The notes under the pieces: generated by a model
The model's database searches: none
What the model was told of the DNA's origin: nothing
What the model saw: only the letters and a program-made list of their open reading frames with translations
Shown here: piece after piece, positions 31,339 through 39,977 of the stretch
Layout: each line of letters opens with the position of its first letter
Numbering within the stretch: the stretch's first letter is position 1
Made by a program: the position numbers and the translations under genes
NCBI GenBank assembly: GCA_002494165.1
Contig: DLBH01000067.1
Span: forward strand, 1-40,832
Direction of reading: 5' to 3'
Source: Lachnospiraceae bacterium UBA7026
GTDB taxonomy: Bacteria; Bacillota; Clostridia; Lachnospirales; Lachnospiraceae
Length of the DNA: 40,832 nt

Positions 31339-31355
31339 GGAGGAAATGTTCCTCC
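31339..31355 (-). other. Hairpin in mreB leader
   Basis: GGAGGAA and TTCCTCC flank a three-base loop. The GGAGG arm resembles a ribosome site that is hidden in the stem, but no start codon follows it. Confidence 0.45.
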
Positions 31356-31377
31356 ACAGCGGATACAACATGAAACA

Positions 31378-31398
31378 AATGCGGAATCAGTCCGCATT
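31378..31398 (-). terminator. Possible weak terminator between radC and mreB
   Basis: AATGCGGA-CTGAT-TCCGCATT on the minus strand, then TGTTTCATG. Eight pairs but a poor T run. It would attenuate rather than stop read-through from radC. Confidence 0.4.
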
Positions 31399-31433
31399 TT
31401 CCTGGTGTTTATAAACTCTGATCAAACAGCTGG

Positions 31434-32147
31434 TCACATCATCTTCCGCTCCCGCAGACTGATGAACCGCTGGTTCCCGATGATAATGTGGTCTGACAGA
31501 GGGATACCCAGCAGGTCCCCCGCCTCCCGGATCTGCCTGGTCAGGACCAGGTCCTGCCTGCTAGGCTCCGGATCACCGGATGGGTGGTTGTGAATGAGTA
31601 TCAGATAGACTGCCTGGTATTTCAGTGCAGTCATAAAGATATCCCTGGCTGAGACACAGGCGCTGTTGGCCGTCCCCACGGAAATCTCTTCCTCCCGGAT
31701 GAGACAATGCTTACCATTGAGCATGAGAAGCTTTACATGCTCCTCCTCAAGATGGCGCATCTGCTCCATGTAACAGTCGGCGATCAGCTCCGGCGAACTG
31801 AAATCCCGGGCCCGTACTCCCGGTGACGAGGCCAGCCTTCTGGCCAGCTCAGCCACACACAAAAGTTCCACAGCCTTCACATTCCCGATGCCGGGTATGG
31901 ACGTCAGACTGGGGAGGTCCATATGGTGGAGACCTGTGATCCCTTTGTGGAGGGGGTGGGCGTCAAGGAGCATACAGGCCAGGTCCAGGGCGGAACAGTT
32001 TTTCGTTCCGCTGCGGAGGATCACTGCCAGAAGCTCCCCGTCCGTCAGGCTTCCCGCGCCGTACTCCAGACACTTCTCATAAGGTCTCTCAGAGACCGGC
32101 CGGTCCTTCATAGTCAGGTACTTACTTTGTGTAATCAAAATGTTCAT
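31434..32147 (-). CDS. radC: RadC family JAB-domain protein
   Basis: 237 residues: an N-terminal helix-hairpin-helix region (SIPGIGNVKAVELL near 70) and a C-terminal MPN/JAB metalloprotease-like domain with the zinc motif HNHPSGDPEPS near 195. Once named a DNA repair protein, its actual function is unsettled. GGGAG abuts the ATG at 32147. A TTG three codons later has better spacing (nine bases), so the exact start is uncertain. It heads the radC-mreBCD block, a conserved arrangement in Firmicutes, behind the promoter at 32193-32221. Confidence 0.93.
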   Translation of the reverse strand: MNILITQSKYLTMKDRPVSERPYEKCLEYGAGSLTDGELLAVILRSGTKNCSALDLACMLLDAHPLHKGITGLHHMDLPSLTSIPGIGNVKAVELLCVAELARRLASSPGVRARDFSSPELIADCYMEQMRHLEEEHVKLLMLNGKHCLIREEEISVGTANSACVSARDIFMTALKYQAVYLILIHNHPSGDPEPSRQDLVLTRQIREAGDLLGIPLSDHIIIGNQRFISLRERKMM

Positions 32148-32192
32148 CTCCCTTCTGCCGCTCTCCAGGCTCAGGCATAGATAAACACCGTA

Positions 32193-32221
32193 ATTTTAGC
32201 ATAAAAAAATTTTTTTGTATA
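32193..32221 (-). promoter_or_regulatory. Promoter of the radC-mre-min block
   Basis: TATACA (32216-32221), a 17-base A/T-tract spacer and TAAAAT (32193-32198) with TG at the extended -10, minus strand. The spacer holds seven A then seven T, an intrinsically bent tract. Confidence 0.65.
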
Positions 32222-32303
32222 CATGTAGGGGGCAAATTGAATCGTTAACTTTTTGTGTTTTTTATTACAAGCCTATTAAAGTCCCAGGACCTCTGCCCCC
32301 TGT

Positions 32304-33581
32304 CTACAAAGACAACCTTCCTGTCTCCACAATCTTTTGCAGAGACATCATAATACCGAATTTGGCGTGGGGATAGGTCAAACCTCCCTGAAAATAGACA
32401 GCATAAGGTTCTTTCAGGGGGCCGTCAGCCGAAAGCTCTATGGAAGCCCCCGAGACAAAGGCACCCGCTGCCATGATCACCTTGGAGTCATAGCCTGGCA
32501 TATCCCACGGCTCAGGTCTTACAAAACTGTCCACCGGAGCCGCCGCCTGAATCCCCTCACAAAAAGCCACCAGAAGGTCCGGGTCATAAAATTCCACTTC
32601 CTGGATGATGTCATATCTCTCTTCCCCTGCTCCGGGGAGGGCTTTGTAACCGAGACTCTCATAGATCCGGGCCGCCAGAATGGCCCCCTTCTGGGCCGCG
32701 GCCACAACCGTCGGTGCCAGAAACAGGCCCTGGGTCAGGCTGGCTGTCACCCCAAGGCTGGCCCCTACCTCCCGGCCAAGGCCGGGGGAGGTCAGCCGGA
32801 CCGCGGCCCTCTCAATACATTCCCTGGTCCCGCACAGATAGCCACCTATAGGGGCCAGGCCTCCGCCAGGGTTCTTAATCAGGGAACCTACCACCAGGTC
32901 CGCCCCCACATCAGAGGGCTCTGTGAGTTCCACAAACTCACCGTAACAGTTGTCCACCATACAAAGAATATCCGGCTTGATCTCCTTCACAAAGACGATC
33001 AGCCGGCCGATCTGTTCCACGGAAAGAGTCGGTCTGGAGGCATATCCCCGGGATCTCTGGATGGTCACCATCCTGGTCCGGTCCCCTATGGCCTCCCTGA
33101 TGCCCTCCCAGTCAAAACTGCCGTCTTCCAGCAGGTCCACCTGCCGGTAGCTGATACCATACTCTGCCAGGGACCCCACTGAGGGTCTTATGCCTATGAC
33201 TTCCTCCAGTGTGTCATAGGGCTTGCCCACCGGAGACAAAAGCTCATCCCCGGGCCGCAGCTGACTCATGAGGGCCAGGGCCAGGGCGTGGGTACCACAA
33301 GTAATCTGAGCCCTGACCAGGGCATCCTCCGTATGGAAGACATCCGCGTAGACAGCCTCCAGAGTCTCCCTTCCCAGGTCATTGTAGCCGTAGCCGGTGG
33401 TCGGCGCGAAACAGGCCTCGCTGAGTTTATTTTTCTGCATGGCCGCCAGAACCTTCATCTGGTTGATCTCCGCCCTCCGGTCAATCTCTTCAAAACGGCT
33501 CTTGAGTTCCTTTTCTGCCTGGATACAGTAATCATAAACAGGGCCTGATATGCCCATTTCTCTATAGTAGTCTTTCAACAT
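32304..33581 (-). CDS. Methionine gamma-lyase-family PLP enzyme (YnbB/aluminum-resistance-like)
   Basis: 425-residue fold-type I PLP protein of the Met_gamma_lyase family (YnbB of B. subtilis). PLP-site features are ITCGTHALALAL (cofactor phosphate loop), MVDNCYGEFVE (Asp) and the Schiff-base Lys in GSLIKNPGGG near 240. The family is often annotated as aluminum resistance, but substrate and role are unproven. The ribosome site is weak. It sits after miaA, its common neighbour in Firmicutes; no hfq gene lies between them. Confidence 0.9.
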   Translation of the reverse strand: MLKDYYREMGISGPVYDYCIQAEKELKSRFEEIDRRAEINQMKVLAAMQKNKLSEACFAPTTGYGYNDLGRETLEAVYADVFHTEDALVRAQITCGTHALALALMSQLRPGDELLSPVGKPYDTLEEVIGIRPSVGSLAEYGISYRQVDLLEDGSFDWEGIREAIGDRTRMVTIQRSRGYASRPTLSVEQIGRLIVFVKEIKPDILCMVDNCYGEFVELTEPSDVGADLVVGSLIKNPGGGLAPIGGYLCGTRECIERAAVRLTSPGLGREVGASLGVTASLTQGLFLAPTVVAAAQKGAILAARIYESLGYKALPGAGEERYDIIQEVEFYDPDLLVAFCEGIQAAAPVDSFVRPEPWDMPGYDSKVIMAAGAFVSGASIELSADGPLKEPYAVYFQGGLTYPHAKFGIMMSLQKIVETGRLSL

Positions 33582-33627
33582 GTCTATTCTTCTTTCTCTA
33601 TAATAATCCTCAAATAATACTTAATAG

Positions 33628-33683
33628 AAAATGTCTCATTTCCGGGAAAGCCGTGCCGGCCTTGTCCGATTTAAAGACATTTT
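33628..33683. other. Long-range stem between miaA and the PLP gene
   Basis: AAAATGTCT (33628-33636) and AGACATTTT (33675-33683) pair perfectly across 38 bases that also hold GCCG-GCA-CGGC. On the minus strand the far arm ends in TTTTC, so it may act as a terminator after miaA. Confidence 0.5.
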
Positions 33684-33700
33684 TACAATAAGCCAGATAT

Positions 33701-34642
33701 TCATCTCCCGACCCGGTCAAGAATCCTTTCAAGAATCAGGTCCTCATTTTCACAGGATCCTTTATCCATCCAGATGACATCTTTCTCCCGGCGGAACCAG
33801 GTCAGTTGCCTCTTGGCGAAATGTCTGGTATCCTTCTTAATCTCTTCCACAGTCCCGGCCAGACTCCTCTCACCCCTAAGGTAAAGAAAGAACTCCCGGT
33901 AACCTATCCCCTGCATGGAAGTCATATCCTCCGTCAGGCCCTCTCTGATCAGACCACAGGCTTCCTCTTCCAGACCCAGGGTCATCATCTGGTCCACTCT
34001 CCGGTTAATCCGGTCATAAAGGAGGTCCCTGTCACAATTTAGTACAAAATAGTGAAGGTCATAAGGAGACACTCTTTCCCTCTCCCTGCTGTTATGTTCA
34101 GAAAGCCGTCCACCGGTCTCATGGTGAAATTCCAGAGCCCGGATGACCCTCTTGACATTGTTGGCATGGATCTCTCTGGCATAGGCCGGGTCAACGGCCG
34201 CCAGCATGGCATGGAGATGGTCCGGCCCCTTTTCCTCGGCAAGGGCCCGGAGTCTCTGCCGGTAATCAGACTCCTGATGGTTCTCAAACTGGACCTGGTA
34301 GGCCAGGGCCTGGATATAAAAGCCCGTTCCCCCGGTCAGAACCGGAATATGGCCCCTGGCGTAAATACCCTCCATGGCCTCCCGGGCCATGTCTGTAAAT
34401 CTCACCACATTGAACTCCTCCCAGGGTTCAAGGACATCAATCAGATGGTGGGCTACTCCCCCCATCTCTTCCGGGGTCACCTTGGCAGTCCCTATATCCA
34501 TCCGGCGGTAAACCTGCATGGAATCAGCACTGACAATCTCCCCTTCAAGGGCCTTGGCCAGTTTGACAGACAGGGCAGTCTTTCCCACTGCCGTTGGTCC
34601 GGTCAGGATGATTAATGGTCTTTTCTCTGCTTCCGTCTGCAT
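33701..34642 (-). CDS. miaA: tRNA dimethylallyltransferase
   Basis: Adds dimethylallyl to A37 of tRNAs reading UNN codons, making i6A, the substrate that MiaB (encoded upstream) then methylthiolates. It has 313 residues. The P-loop GPTAVGKT is at 15-22, the SADSMQVYRRMDIGTAK block follows, and VLTGGTGFYIQAL lies near 100. AAGGAG precedes the ATG. It lies between mutL and the PLP gene, a classic Firmicutes order. Confidence 0.97.
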   Translation of the reverse strand: MQTEAEKRPLIILTGPTAVGKTALSVKLAKALEGEIVSADSMQVYRRMDIGTAKVTPEEMGGVAHHLIDVLEPWEEFNVVRFTDMAREAMEGIYARGHIPVLTGGTGFYIQALAYQVQFENHQESDYRQRLRALAEEKGPDHLHAMLAAVDPAYAREIHANNVKRVIRALEFHHETGGRLSEHNSRERERVSPYDLHYFVLNCDRDLLYDRINRRVDQMMTLGLEEEACGLIREGLTEDMTSMQGIGYREFFLYLRGERSLAGTVEEIKKDTRHFAKRQLTWFRREKDVIWMDKGSCENEDLILERILDRVGR

Positions 34643-34738
34643 GGTTTCCTCTCCTTCGCTTTAAACGAATTCACTATCTAATCTGAGCATCACTTTCTGC
34701 TTTCTTCCAGTTCCAGGTTTTCCTGTATTCCGCCGGCC

Positions 34739-34808
34739 GGTCTGCCCATCTCAGCTTTTATATTCCACTAACAGGTCTGCCCGTCTCAAGTTTTATACGA
34801 GGCTGGCC
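34739..34808. repeat. Two 35-bp direct repeats between mutL and miaA
   Basis: Units 34739-34773 and 34774-34808 both start GGTCTGCCC(A/G)TCTCA and continue with a TTTTATA tract. They diverge in the last third. They lie directly after the mutL stop. A GGCCGG stretch flanks each end. Confidence 0.7.
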
Positions 34809-34818
34809 GGGCAGCTTC

Positions 34819-36960
34819 TCACTGGATCCTCTTAAATTTCTTTTCCAGCTCTCTTTGTGACATGGAAATGATGGTCGGCCTTCCATGGGGACACTGGTAA
34901 GGATTATCCAGCTTAAGCAACTGGTCCATAAGACTGTCCATCTCAGCCTCAGTCATGGTCATATTACCCTTGACCGCTGCCTTACAGGCCATGGAAGCCA
35001 GTCTGTCAGTCAGCCGGTCCATAACCAGCCGGCCCCCATTTTCCTCCATCTGGTCTAAAAGGTCCACAAAGAGTTCCTGGGGATCGATATCGAGCAGGTT
35101 GGCCGGCATCCCACGGATGCAGTATTCATTGCCGCCAAACTCCTCTATGAGAAAACCAAGTTCCCGGAAGGCCTCCTGGCACTGAAGGTAGAGTTCCTTC
35201 TCCCTGAGGGAAAAGGTCAGGACCACCGGCGGGGCAATCATCTGCTGGTGGATCTCCCTATTCTCCAGATCCTTGAGAAATTTTTCATACATTACCTTTT
35301 CATGGGCGGCATGCTGGTCCACAAAAAGCAGCCTGCCATCATACTCGATCAGCCAGTAGGTCCGGAAGACCTGGCCTATGATCCTGTGCCGGGACCTGGC
35401 CTGGTCAGAGAGAACCGGAACATCGGCAAAGGTCATCTGGCTGCCGGACAAGGGCTGGTTTTCTGGCTCAAGGTCTGCTTTTTCCCCAGTGGAAACATTT
35501 CCTTCCCCAGAACCAGTTCTCACTTCAACCAGGGGGCTAACTGCCGTTTTTGTCAATTTGTCTCCTGATCCTGGTCCCAGCCGGTCAGCCGGTCCCGGGC
35601 CGGGCCGGTTTTCTGGTCCGGAGACCCCGTAGGAGCCCTCCTCCCGGACCTGACCCATAACCGCATCGATTTCCCTGACTGATTCCGGAATCTCCCGGCT
35701 TTGCAGCAGGGACATCTGCCGCTCCAGTCTCTCTCTTTGCTCCCTGGCCCTGGCAGCCTGGCCAGAGTCGGTCTCAGGGCTGTCTGTCCCCGCTGGCCCA
35801 TCCGGGCCGCCACCGGTCTTTGCCCGGTTGATGGCCTCTATCTTCTCCGGGGACAGACCGGCAAACCGCTCCTCGATCTGTCTCCGCTTTTTCTCAAAAG
35901 GCTCCGCTCTGGGACCCAGGTCTTTCTTATCCTTCTTTTTATCCCTGCCCAGTCTCACATCCGGAATCAGTTCTTTTTTCACAAAACTGGCCCGGACAGC
36001 GCTGACCAGAGCGGTGTAAAGATCCTCCCCGTTGTTGAAACGCATCTCCATCTTCTGGGGATGGACATTCACATCCACAGCGTGAGGATCCATATCAATC
36101 ATGAGGACTACAAAGGGAAACTTATGGACCATGGCATGGCCCTTATAGCCCTCCTCAATGGCTCTGGCAATAATATTATTTCTTAGATATCTGCCATTGA
36201 CATAATAATATTCAAAATTACGGTTACCCCTGGAAATGACCGGCTTGCCCACATAACCATGGACCCGGATCCCATTGTCCTCCCGGTCTGTCTCCAGCAG
36301 GTTCATAGCCACATCCCGGCCGAAAATATGGTAAATCACATCCTTGATATTCCCGTTGCCGGAGGTGGATATTTTATTCTTATTATCACAGATAAATTTG
36401 AAGGCGATGTCAGGCCGGCTCAGGGCCAGTCTCTGCATAAAAGCCTCCACATAGCCGGACTCCGTCATCTTTGACTTTAAAAACTTTCGTCTGGCCGGTG
36501 TATTAAAAAAGAGGTTGCGGACGATGAAAGTGGTTCCCTCGGGACAGCCGATCTCTTCAAATAAAAGCTCACGGCCTCCCTCCGCCACATAGCGGATGCC
36601 GGAGATACCCTCGTCGGTTTTGGTAATAAGCTCCAGTTTGGTCACCGCTGAAATGCTGGCAAGAGCCTCCCCCCGGAAGCCCAGTGACCCCACTGTCTCC
36701 AGATCCCTGGCCGACCGGATCTTACTGGTGGCATGGGGCAGAAAGGCATTGCGGATCTGGTCCTTCTCAATGCCGCTTCCATTATCCGTAATCCGGAGGA
36801 AATCTATACCGCCGCCCTTGATTTCCACAGTAATAGCCGTGGAAAAGGCATCAATGGCATTTTCCACCAGTTCTTTGACAATGGAAGCCGGCCTTTCCAC
36901 CACTTCACCGGCGGCAATCTGGTTTATGGTCTCCTGATCGAGAACATTTATGACAGCCAT
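34819..36960 (-). CDS. mutL: DNA mismatch repair protein MutL (endonuclease type)
   Basis: 713 residues. The GHKL ATPase core has ELVENAIDA, DNGSGIEKD and GFRGEALASI in the first 110 residues. The C-terminal domain has the metal endonuclease motif DQHAAHEKVMYE, then CPHGRPT near the end, so it nicks DNA itself as in methyl-independent repair. QQMIAP resembles the B. subtilis MutL clamp-binding motif. A low-complexity linker (about 385-510), rich in Gly, Pro, Asp and Arg, makes it longer than usual. GGAGG precedes the ATG. It follows mutS after 283 bases. Confidence 0.97.
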   Translation of the reverse strand: MAVINVLDQETINQIAAGEVVERPASIVKELVENAIDAFSTAITVEIKGGGIDFLRITDNGSGIEKDQIRNAFLPHATSKIRSARDLETVGSLGFRGEALASISAVTKLELITKTDEGISGIRYVAEGGRELLFEEIGCPEGTTFIVRNLFFNTPARRKFLKSKMTESGYVEAFMQRLALSRPDIAFKFICDNKNKISTSGNGNIKDVIYHIFGRDVAMNLLETDREDNGIRVHGYVGKPVISRGNRNFEYYYVNGRYLRNNIIARAIEEGYKGHAMVHKFPFVVLMIDMDPHAVDVNVHPQKMEMRFNNGEDLYTALVSAVRASFVKKELIPDVRLGRDKKKDKKDLGPRAEPFEKKRRQIEERFAGLSPEKIEAINRAKTGGGPDGPAGTDSPETDSGQAARAREQRERLERQMSLLQSREIPESVREIDAVMGQVREEGSYGVSGPENRPGPGPADRLGPGSGDKLTKTAVSPLVEVRTGSGEGNVSTGEKADLEPENQPLSGSQMTFADVPVLSDQARSRHRIIGQVFRTYWLIEYDGRLLFVDQHAAHEKVMYEKFLKDLENREIHQQMIAPPVVLTFSLREKELYLQCQEAFRELGFLIEEFGGNEYCIRGMPANLLDIDPQELFVDLLDQMEENGGRLVMDRLTDRLASMACKAAVKGNMTMTEAEMDSLMDQLLKLDNPYQCPHGRPTIISMSQRELEKKFKRIQ

Positions 36961-37086
36961 CTTTTACTCTCCTCCCTGTATCTGATTCCCGGAAAAGCCT
37001 CATAAAGGGATAGTCTCACTCCCGGGTCTTGTCTGCAGATTCCTTATGACTATTATCTGGAGCGGTTTTTTGGAAATTATTGTCTG

Positions 37087-37128
37087 CCGGTTCTTATTTA
37101 CCGATTATTATTTACCGGTTCTTATTTA
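37087..37128. repeat. Three perfect-length 14-bp tandem units between mutS and mutL
   Basis: CCGGTTCTTATTTA, CCGATTATTATTTA and CCGGTTCTTATTTA follow directly on each other. Units 1 and 3 are identical. The rest of the 283-base gap is AT-rich and has no clear promoter. Confidence 0.8.
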
Positions 37129-37226
37129 GCAGTCATTGCTTATTGGATATTATCTTTAGGTTTTTTAGCCGCTTTTAACTACCCACCTGTTTTTCTCCGC
37201 TCTTTTTCCAAGAAAGAAAAGGCATT

Positions 37227-37243
37227 TCCGGCAGTCAGCCGGA
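37227..37243 (-). terminator. Short hairpin at the end of mutS
   Basis: TCCGGC-TGACT-GCCGGA directly after the stop codon, followed by AATGCCTTTTCTTTCTT on the minus strand. The T tract is interrupted and distant, so termination is probably partial. Confidence 0.4.
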
Positions 37244-39952
37244 TCAATGGCATTTCTTCTGCAACTCATAGAGGAGATTCAAGGCCTGGAGAGGGGTGGT
37301 ATTGGACAGGTCCAGATCTTTTAATTCCTTTTCCACCTGGCTTTCTCTGGGGGCTTCCCCCACCATGCCTATGGTGTCAAATAAAGACAGCTGGACCGGT
37401 TCCCCGGCTTCAGCCCCGCCGGCATTCAGGCCGGCTCCGAGTCCTCCCAGACCGCCCTGGGCTCCTGAAGCCCTGGTCCGGCCGGAGGGGCCGAATTTCT
37501 TCTCCCGCAAGTTGATGTCTGCCTGCTCTAGTTCCTCGGAAATCTCCCTGGCCCGGTCGATCACCGCGTCCGGCACTCCGGCCAGCTTGGCCACCTGGAT
37601 ACCATAGCTGCGGTCAGCACTGCCTTTAATAATCTTCCGCAGGAAAATAATATTGTCCCCCTTCTCCTGGACGGCGATACAGTAATTATTGACACCGTCC
37701 AGCTGGCCTTCCAGCTCAGTCAGCTCATGATAGTGGGTGGCAAAGAGGGTCTTGGCCCCTCCTAAGGAAGATCCGGAGATATATTCCACCACTGCCCAGG
37801 CGATGGAAAGGCCGTCGTAGGTGCTGGTACCACGGCCGATCTCATCCAGGATCAGCAGGCTGTTTTTCGTGGCATGGCGGAGAATGTTGGCAACCTCGCT
37901 CATCTCCACCATGAAGGTGGACTGGCCGCTGGCCAGGTCGTCAGAGGCTCCTACCCGGGTAAAGATCCGATCCACCAGGCCGATATTGGCGGACCTGGCC
38001 GGAACGAAGGAGCCGATCTGGGCCATGAGAACGATGAGGGCGGTCTGCCGCATATAGGTGGACTTACCCGCCATATTGGGGCCGGTAATAATATTTACCC
38101 GGTTCTTCTTATGGTCAAGGAGGGTGTCGTTATCCACGAAAAGCTGGTTGTGCATCATCTTTTCCACCACCGGATGCCGGCCTCCCTTGATATCGATGGT
38201 TCCCCGCTGGTTGAGTTTGGGCCTCACATACTGGTTCTGGTCAGCCACCACCGCCAGACTGCAGTAGACATCCGTATCCGCAATGATGGCGGCCGTATTC
38301 TGGATCCTGCCAATCTGGGCGAAAAGCTTCTGCCGCACCTCGGAAAAAAGCTCATATTCCAGGGCATAAAGCCGGTCCTCGGAAGTCAGAATGGTCTTGG
38401 CCAGCTCCGACAGTTCTTCTGTCACATACCGCTCCGCATTTGCCAGGGTCTGCCTCCTGATATAATGGTCCGGAACCAGGTCCTTGTAGGAATTCGTCAC
38501 TTCTATATAATAGCCGAAAACCTTGTTGAAACGAACCCGGAGATTCTTGATTCCTGTGCTCTCCTTCTCCCGCTCTTCCAGCTGGGCCAGCCAGGTCTTG
38601 CCGTCGGTCTTGGCCCGCTTCAGATGGTCCACCTCTTCACTGTAACCTTCCTTTATGATGCCGCCCTCCCTGGTAAGGATGGGCGGGTCATCCACGATGG
38701 CTGCCTCCAGCAGGTCCCAGAGGTCCTCTAAGGTATCCAGATCCTCTGCCATCTCCTGCAGCCGGCCCTTGGAAAACTGGGCCAGAATATCCCGGATATA
38801 GGGCAGGTATTGAATAGATGTCTTGAAGGAGATCAGGTCCCTGGGATTGGCCGAGCCGTAGCTGATCTTCATGGTCAGCCGCTCCAGGTCGTAGATGGAA
38901 TTCATGTATTCCCTCAGCTCTTCCCTGGCCATAATATTATCCTTGAGCATCTCTACACAGTCCAACCGCCTGTTGATGGCTGACTTCTGGATCAGAGGCT
39001 GGTCCACCATCTTTCTTAACTGTCTGGCTCCCATGGCCGTCTTGGTCTTGTCCAGGACCCAGAGCAGGCTGCCCTTTTTCTTCTTCTCCCTCAGGGTCTC
39101 GCTGAGTTCTAAATTCCTCCTGGTCGCACTGTCAAGGACCATATAGGCCTCAGTAGAGTAAGGAATGATCTCCATCAGGTGGGACAGGGAGGTCTTCTGG
39201 GTCTCGTGAAGATATTGAAGCAGGGCCCCGCTGGCAATCACAGCCAGGGGATAGTCTGTAAGCCCCATCCCCGCCAGGTCCATCCTGTGGTACTGGTCGC
39301 AGATCAGCTGCCGGCAATGGTCGCTATCAAAATAGTAGCTGGGCATGGTAGTGACCGCCGCCCCTATTTTCTCCCGGACATAGTCCAGGTCCACACCGCA
39401 GATAGGAAATGCTTCGTTGGAAATGATCTCTGAGGGTCCGAAGCGGTTCATTTCGTCCATCAGGTCTTCCAGTCCGCCCAGCTGGGTGGCCCGGAACTCT
39501 CCAGTTGAAAGGTCACAGACAGCCAGACCGAAATCCTGCTGATCGCAGACCAGGCACATGATATAATTATTTTTTGTCTCATCCAGACTTTCTGTAATCA
39601 CATTGGTTCCCGGAGTCACCACCCGGATTACATCCCTGCGGACGATACCCTTGGCCAGGTTGGGGTCCTCCACCTGCTCACAGATAGCCACCTTGTAGCC
39701 CCTCTCCACCAGCTTATTGATGTAGGGTTCACAGGAATGGAAGGGGACTCCGCACATGGGTGCCCTCTCTTCCTGTCCACAGTTCCTGCCGGTCAGGGTA
39801 ATCTCTAGTTCCTTGGAAGCTTTTAAAGCATCATCAAAAAACATTTCATAGAAATCGCCTAACCGGTAAAACAGGATACAATCCTGGTATTTATTTTTTA
39901 TTTCATAATACTGCTCCATCATGGGAGTCAGCTTGCCGCTGTTCTTTGCCAT
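37244..39952 (-). CDS. mutS: DNA mismatch repair protein MutS
   Basis: 902-residue mismatch-recognition ATPase. The Phe-x-Glu reading head is at 34-36 in GDFYEMF. The ATPase P-loop GPNMAGKST is near 623, Walker B is LLILDEIGRGTS, and the ATHYHELTEL block follows. The C-terminal tail has a Gly/Ala-rich stretch (GAQGGLGGLGAGL and more) and then QLSLF, which fits the beta-clamp binding motif. AGAGGAA precedes the ATG. It starts 25 bases after miaB, so the two may be co-transcribed, and mutL follows. Confidence 0.98.
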   Translation of the reverse strand: MAKNSGKLTPMMEQYYEIKNKYQDCILFYRLGDFYEMFFDDALKASKELEITLTGRNCGQEERAPMCGVPFHSCEPYINKLVERGYKVAICEQVEDPNLAKGIVRRDVIRVVTPGTNVITESLDETKNNYIMCLVCDQQDFGLAVCDLSTGEFRATQLGGLEDLMDEMNRFGPSEIISNEAFPICGVDLDYVREKIGAAVTTMPSYYFDSDHCRQLICDQYHRMDLAGMGLTDYPLAVIASGALLQYLHETQKTSLSHLMEIIPYSTEAYMVLDSATRRNLELSETLREKKKKGSLLWVLDKTKTAMGARQLRKMVDQPLIQKSAINRRLDCVEMLKDNIMAREELREYMNSIYDLERLTMKISYGSANPRDLISFKTSIQYLPYIRDILAQFSKGRLQEMAEDLDTLEDLWDLLEAAIVDDPPILTREGGIIKEGYSEEVDHLKRAKTDGKTWLAQLEEREKESTGIKNLRVRFNKVFGYYIEVTNSYKDLVPDHYIRRQTLANAERYVTEELSELAKTILTSEDRLYALEYELFSEVRQKLFAQIGRIQNTAAIIADTDVYCSLAVVADQNQYVRPKLNQRGTIDIKGGRHPVVEKMMHNQLFVDNDTLLDHKKNRVNIITGPNMAGKSTYMRQTALIVLMAQIGSFVPARSANIGLVDRIFTRVGASDDLASGQSTFMVEMSEVANILRHATKNSLLILDEIGRGTSTYDGLSIAWAVVEYISGSSLGGAKTLFATHYHELTELEGQLDGVNNYCIAVQEKGDNIIFLRKIIKGSADRSYGIQVAKLAGVPDAVIDRAREISEELEQADINLREKKFGPSGRTRASGAQGGLGGLGAGLNAGGAEAGEPVQLSLFDTIGMVGEAPRESQVEKELKDLDLSNTTPLQALNLLYELQKKCH

Positions 39953-39977
39953 AATTTCCTCTTGTAAATCTATCGGC

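Noticed and set aside
33582..33700. Possible hfq between miaA and the PLP gene
   Set aside because: Hfq often follows miaA, but the gap is only 119 bases and holds a stem-loop, with no Sm-like coding sequence.
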